A stretch of DNA of 64,000 nucleotides from Sipunculus nudus (Eukaryota; Annelida; Sipuncula; Golfingiida; Sipunculidae): the NCBI GenBank assembly GCA_026874595.1, contig CM049322.1:38969340-39033339 (forward strand). Reading direction: 5' to 3'. Numbering within the stretch: the stretch's first letter is position 1; every line of letters begins with the position of its first letter. The notes under the pieces were generated by a model. The model saw only the letters and a list, made by a program, of their open reading frames with translations, had not been told where the DNA came from and did no database searches. A program made the translations under genes and the position numbers. Shown piece by piece: positions 59,941 through 64,000 of the stretch.

Positions 59941-60904
59941 AAAAATGTATATTATCAGTGAAAACATTTATATTCAATATTTTCTTAGAGTGGATTAGAT
60001 TATATTTGATTTATGTGCACCATCTCTACACCTGCAAAACATGTTTCTCCCCTCCAGCAAGCTGACAGTGTTAGGCCCCAGTGTCCTTACAATAATTATT
60101 TGCTAAATAATTTGGCATTATCTCCGATTGCTACCACAGATCCGATTAAATCGTACTCCACATGGTTTCATGGTTACAGTATAAAGAATAACAAACAAAG
60201 TCAGACAGGCATTTTAATATTATCATCATGCACATGGTAACCTCAGTTTATAGTACTGTTTGGACTTTTCGTAAAGGTACAGGACGGGGGGGGGGGTTAA
60301 TCGTAAAACTTCAGCAACGATTAGATACACCGTACGGCACATGTAAATAGTGTAAGAGTCAATCCTATTTTTACATGCCAATACGTTATTTTCACATATA
60401 TCTTTTCATTTTTTACCCATTGTTAGTCATTCATTCATTCCAATGAAAAATACTTTTATATATATTAGTGTATCAACTGAATCTTATATTTTATTTAATG
60501 CAACAAAAACTAGAAGAAAAAATAAATAACACTTGATATTAACCCTTACATACAAAACAAAACAAATGGTGAACATTTTTTTCGAAAAGATAAAGCCAGC
60601 TATCCAGTTTCCCTACTTGAAAGATTTATTGGATTTATAACATACTGTGGGTAATTATTGACAAACTCTAGCTATTTTTTGCCGGAAGAAGTTTATATTA
60701 CTTCCTAAATAATGGTGCTGACAACACTGACAATCAGAGCTCAATAATTTCAGATGGACTTATTGAATCATGGATATTTCCACAAGACCCAATTTTGCAC
60801 ATTCGAAATGTAATTTCCCCCTCCATATTAAAATCGTATATATTTTTATTTAATTGTTCTTTACCGTTATAAAGCCCTTTAGCATATGATCAAAGAAGCC
60901 AATT

Positions 60905-62391
60905 TAAGGTGACTTCCGTCTTTGCAGGTATTGGTGCCACCGCACATTTTCTTTATGGTTTATATTCCATGCATTTACATCATGCATAGTTTTACATATT
61001 TTACAATTTCAAATATTGTTTGTTTCATGTATATATATATATATATATATGTGTGTATATATAATATATACACGCTCTCCTCATGAATGACAGAGCCCCA
61101 ATACCTAATAGGGCGGCTTGAACCCAAGGACCCGTCTGTGTCACAATGAAACAGAACCATGGTGAATCGCATCAACCTGGCTACGCGGGACCGCCTATAA
61201 AGATCACTGAACTTACGGATAAAATGATACTTCCTATTGGTCAAAATACATCATCTCTTCTTGATATTTTCCTGGATGTAATTTGTATTCATTTATGAAA
61301 CTATTACCATAAAGAAAAAATGTAGCAATGTGATTTTAGATCTTACATTCATGAGCAGCACCAAGGGGATAACAGCATATATTAAACAAATTACAGTGCC
61401 TTGTTCCTCATAGTATGACGTGACATCATATAGACATCTATATCATGATTCAATTAATACTTGTCATTGAGAACATTTTTTCAAAATCACACACGTAATG
61501 TGCTACGTCACATATAATTTAGTACAACTGGAGAAAATAAAAAAAAACTCCTTGTTTTGACAAAGCGATTTTTTTTAAGTTGTGTCAGGCCTTAATGACA
61601 GTTTAAACTAGAAATTGTAAAGAAATGGTTAAGCTATCCTAATCCATTCACACCATGTACATACTTCAAATCTTAAGTAGTTTATCAGAAACAGCTTTCT
61701 TCATTTCGACCCTTTGATCTCTTATATGACCTTAGTCTTACTTGACCGCCCCGTGCCCTATAAATATTCCGTATGAGGAGATCTTCCTTGTGAAATGTTA
61801 GCTTAAAATATCAACTTTCTTATTCACCTGTGTTATATGCTGCTGTGGTTCTGTGTGTGAATATTTGTATGTGAGTAAACACAGTCCATGTGTGTATGTT
61901 TATCATAACAAGACCGTTGATCTTATCTTGGGTGGACGGGAGAAATATAAGAAAAGAAACAAAGAGGTAACAACAACTTTCAGCTTGACAATTCTTGAAT
62001 TTAAATTGCGCAATAAAGAACTGATGCACAATCATGTACAATAGTAAGCCGACGGTTTAAGAATGAAATATTGGCAGATACCATATGTTGAAAAAACAGA
62101 CACAATAGTTTGTGTGTTCTTTATATACATTTATTGGATAGTCTTATTGTCTGTTCGGTAGGGAACAAACCGATTTCTTAGCTATTTACACTTAGGGGTC
62201 TTGTATGTGTGTTGGCAAAATTTGAAATATTTTGTGTAGAGTAGTAGCCTTGAGTAATATTCTTATGTGAAGAAAAATAAAATAAGTTAGGGTTGTGGGT
62301 ATTAATCCAAGGTGAATTGATAAAAGCTGTGCTACGTAGCAGCTCCGGTGATGGTGGTGCATTTTCTAAATAAATAAATGAAAGAAGTTAA
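60905..62391. repeat. 1.46-kb segment, inverted (copy 4)
   Basis: Inverted and mildly diverged counterpart of 22072-23531, including a TA tract at 61029-61050. No gene recognised. Confidence 0.75.
61105..61205 (-). mobile_element. tRNA-derived SINE head (copy 4)
   Basis: Inverted counterpart of 23250-23335. The B box reads GGTTCAAGCC on the minus strand (61115-61124). Confidence 0.5.
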
Positions 62392-62572
62392 CCTTTTATA
62401 GAAAGTACCAAAAAGGAGAAAATCCAAGAAACCAAACTAATTAAGACACTTGTTTTTAAGCTGTAGGTATAATGAATAAACATTATATGACAACAAAAAT
62501 GTTAAAATCATGAAAATGTTAGTCATGCTTAAATTATTGTTTCATTACATTTTCTTCTGCAGGTATTGTGGA

Positions 62573-62574
<2 letters not shown>

Positions 62575-62626
<52 letters not shown>

Positions 62627-62638
62627 AATATATATATA

Positions 62639-62686
<48 letters not shown>

Positions 62687-62687
62687 A
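62575..62687. repeat. (TA)n microsatellite, expanded and interrupted (copy 4)
   Basis: Longest of the four orthologous tracts, with interruptions near 62623-62645 and 62672. Gives Tyr-Ile frames on both strands that are not genes. Confidence 0.97.
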
Positions 62688-63689
62688 CGCTCAAGCCGAC
62701 AGATATGACTCCCATCCCACCCCATTCAGTCCGTGAATCCTAGCTGCAAACCTGAATGTATTCTTTACATGCATTGTAAATAATCAATAGATTCACGAAA
62801 GGAAGTACTAATCATCATTTTATATTGAGCCATATAAATGATCCACAGCAGTGATATGACATTAAAAACAGGAAATATTAAAGCAAACAGGTCTACCGTT
62901 AAGCAGGTAACAGTCGATACTTCTCAGAACAATAAAGTTTTTGTTTCACGAAAGATGCAACTGGCAAGGACAAACATTCGTATTTTTAGTCCCAAAAGCT
63001 CGCCATACATGCGCGGGAGTTGCATGGATGCGTCGTCAATCATCCTCATTAGTCGGTTCTGGTTCAGTAGGAATATAAAAAAGTTTGATTTTTTTTGGCG
63101 AGCGTTCCCATCATCTCATATTGTGCTTTGCTCGTGATTTGTCTAAAATTCGCCTCAGATGAGCACGACCTACTCACGACGTAAGGGCAGTTCACAAAAC
63201 CTTTGCAAAAGAAGCATTCCCGAGATTTTTACGTCGTTCGCAATATAAGATTGCGATATATTTACGAGCGTAAATCGAGCATCGCGAAATATGCGCAAAA
63301 ATGTTTGGATGGGTCGCTAATATACTTGGACTGTCCAGAATTCTTAACGCTACACAGAACATTCGCACACTCTTCTGACGCGGTCAAACCCTCGTGATTA
63401 AAACCAACATTTCTATCATCACGGAGTTACTTGTCTCACTGGGATTTAAACCTTAATGTTGTAATGATAGTAACAGCGACATATTTTTCGACAAAGGTTA
63501 TAATTAGTAGGGCACTGGCGTCATTGCTGTCCATGTGTCTTCATTTTTTCTGGTGGATGGACAGTCAACATATAACAAAGAAAGTGTCCTATTGAATCCT
63601 GTTCCTTACGTAGATATTTCTGGTTATGGTAAAAAATCAATTGATTTGACTATTTTTTAAATACTTTGAATGGACAATATATCAATCAT

Positions 63690-63693
63690 TTAA
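63690..63693. other. Empty TTAA site of the piggyBac-like element
   Basis: A single TTAA joins exactly the left and right flanks that surround the element in copies 2 and 3 (on the minus strand AAATATA-TTAA-ATGATTG). It is either a never-occupied site or a precise excision. Confidence 0.85.
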
Positions 63694-64000
63694 TATATTT
63701 CTTAAATTAATATGTGCAGTACAGAAAGACTATACCTTATTCCTTTGGACAAGCGTTTACACAAAATTACTGACCTTTAACAGAAAGAGACATCAGCGGT
63801 AACTTTAAAAAAAAATTCAGGTTTTAACTGACTCCAAAGACCTTACAATTTAATTCCTAACGGTAGCTCCCCGGGGACGCTTCAGCGCCCACACACGACG
63901 TTTAAGTTGCTAGGGCCCACCATACGCAGTTGGCACTTTATCCGGTACCCATTTGTAATGCTGTGTGGACATCCTTAGCACGTCTGGCCAAACAACCTGA

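Larger units (their letters stand above)
52689..64000 (-). repeat. Backbone duplication block, copy 4, inverted
   Basis: Reverse complement of about 40416-51566, with small and large differences. It begins inside reverse transcriptase, at the base where copy 3 stops matching ('cagatttcgat'). It carries the 1.46-kb segment found in copy 2 (60905-62391), lacks the piggyBac-like element, and has a less mutated gag 5' end. It is thus a distinct paralogue rather than a simple mirror of copy 3. Repeat C lies at about 58080-58820. It runs off the right edge of the window. Confidence 0.9.

Noticed and set aside
1..64000. CRISPR arrays, bacterial operons, phage or plasmid functions
   Set aside because: No regularly spaced short repeats or prokaryotic gene organisation; composition and elements are metazoan.

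Overview
This is AT-rich eukaryotic (metazoan) DNA, not prokaryotic. The sequence shows long non-coding stretches, (TA)n, (TTA)n and (GA)n microsatellites, tRNA-derived SINE heads, a 5'-truncated LINE, a TTAA-flanked piggyBac-like element, a Ty3/Gypsy retrotransposon and two intron-era rhodopsin-like GPCR exons. A lophotrochozoan, perhaps a bivalve mollusc, is my inference from repeat style and lineage-specific GPCR amplification; no feature proves the species.

Layout. The window is mostly one segment present in several copies. A backbone block occurs at 1-11790 (copy 1), 15259-23907 (copy 2), 37646-52661 (copy 3) and, inverted, at 52689-64000 (copy 4, running off the window). A second block carrying the GPCR precedes copies 2 and 3 (11791-15258 and 34192-37645). 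The repeating unit is therefore GPCR block plus backbone, in direct tandem, followed by an inverted unit. About 10.3 kb (23908-34191) has no close second copy here. It holds a death-domain-like exon whose decayed relatives lie in the backbone copies, plus SINEs and a promoter-like module.

Genes. The only convincing host coding regions are two nearly identical 333-codon seven-transmembrane exons (12110-13111 and 34497-35498, minus strand). Both lack an ATG, so the start must lie in an upstream exon. Most amino acid differences between them fall in the extracellular N-terminus. A lower-confidence death-domain-like exon lies at 26230-26535 (minus).

Mobile DNA. A degenerate Ty3/Gypsy element is present in copies 1, 3 and 4. 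Copy 3 shows the order gag, protease, integrase, reverse transcriptase, RNase H, polypurine tract, which is the rearranged order known for Gmr1-like elements. All copies are defective. A 1430-bp piggyBac-like element with TTAA duplications sits in copies 2 and 3, is truncated in copy 1, and its empty site with a single TTAA is preserved in copy 4. In copy 2 a LINE fragment with a 12-bp target duplication is nested inside it.

The most noteworthy structure is the whole locus: a GPCR-bearing amplicon in tandem and inverted copies, with an inverted repeat of about 11 kb per arm whose junction lies inside the retrotransposon. Copies 1 and 3 share derived changes and are the closest pair. I did not find a clearly new molecular system. 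Real segmental duplication and misassembled haplotypes cannot be separated from sequence alone.
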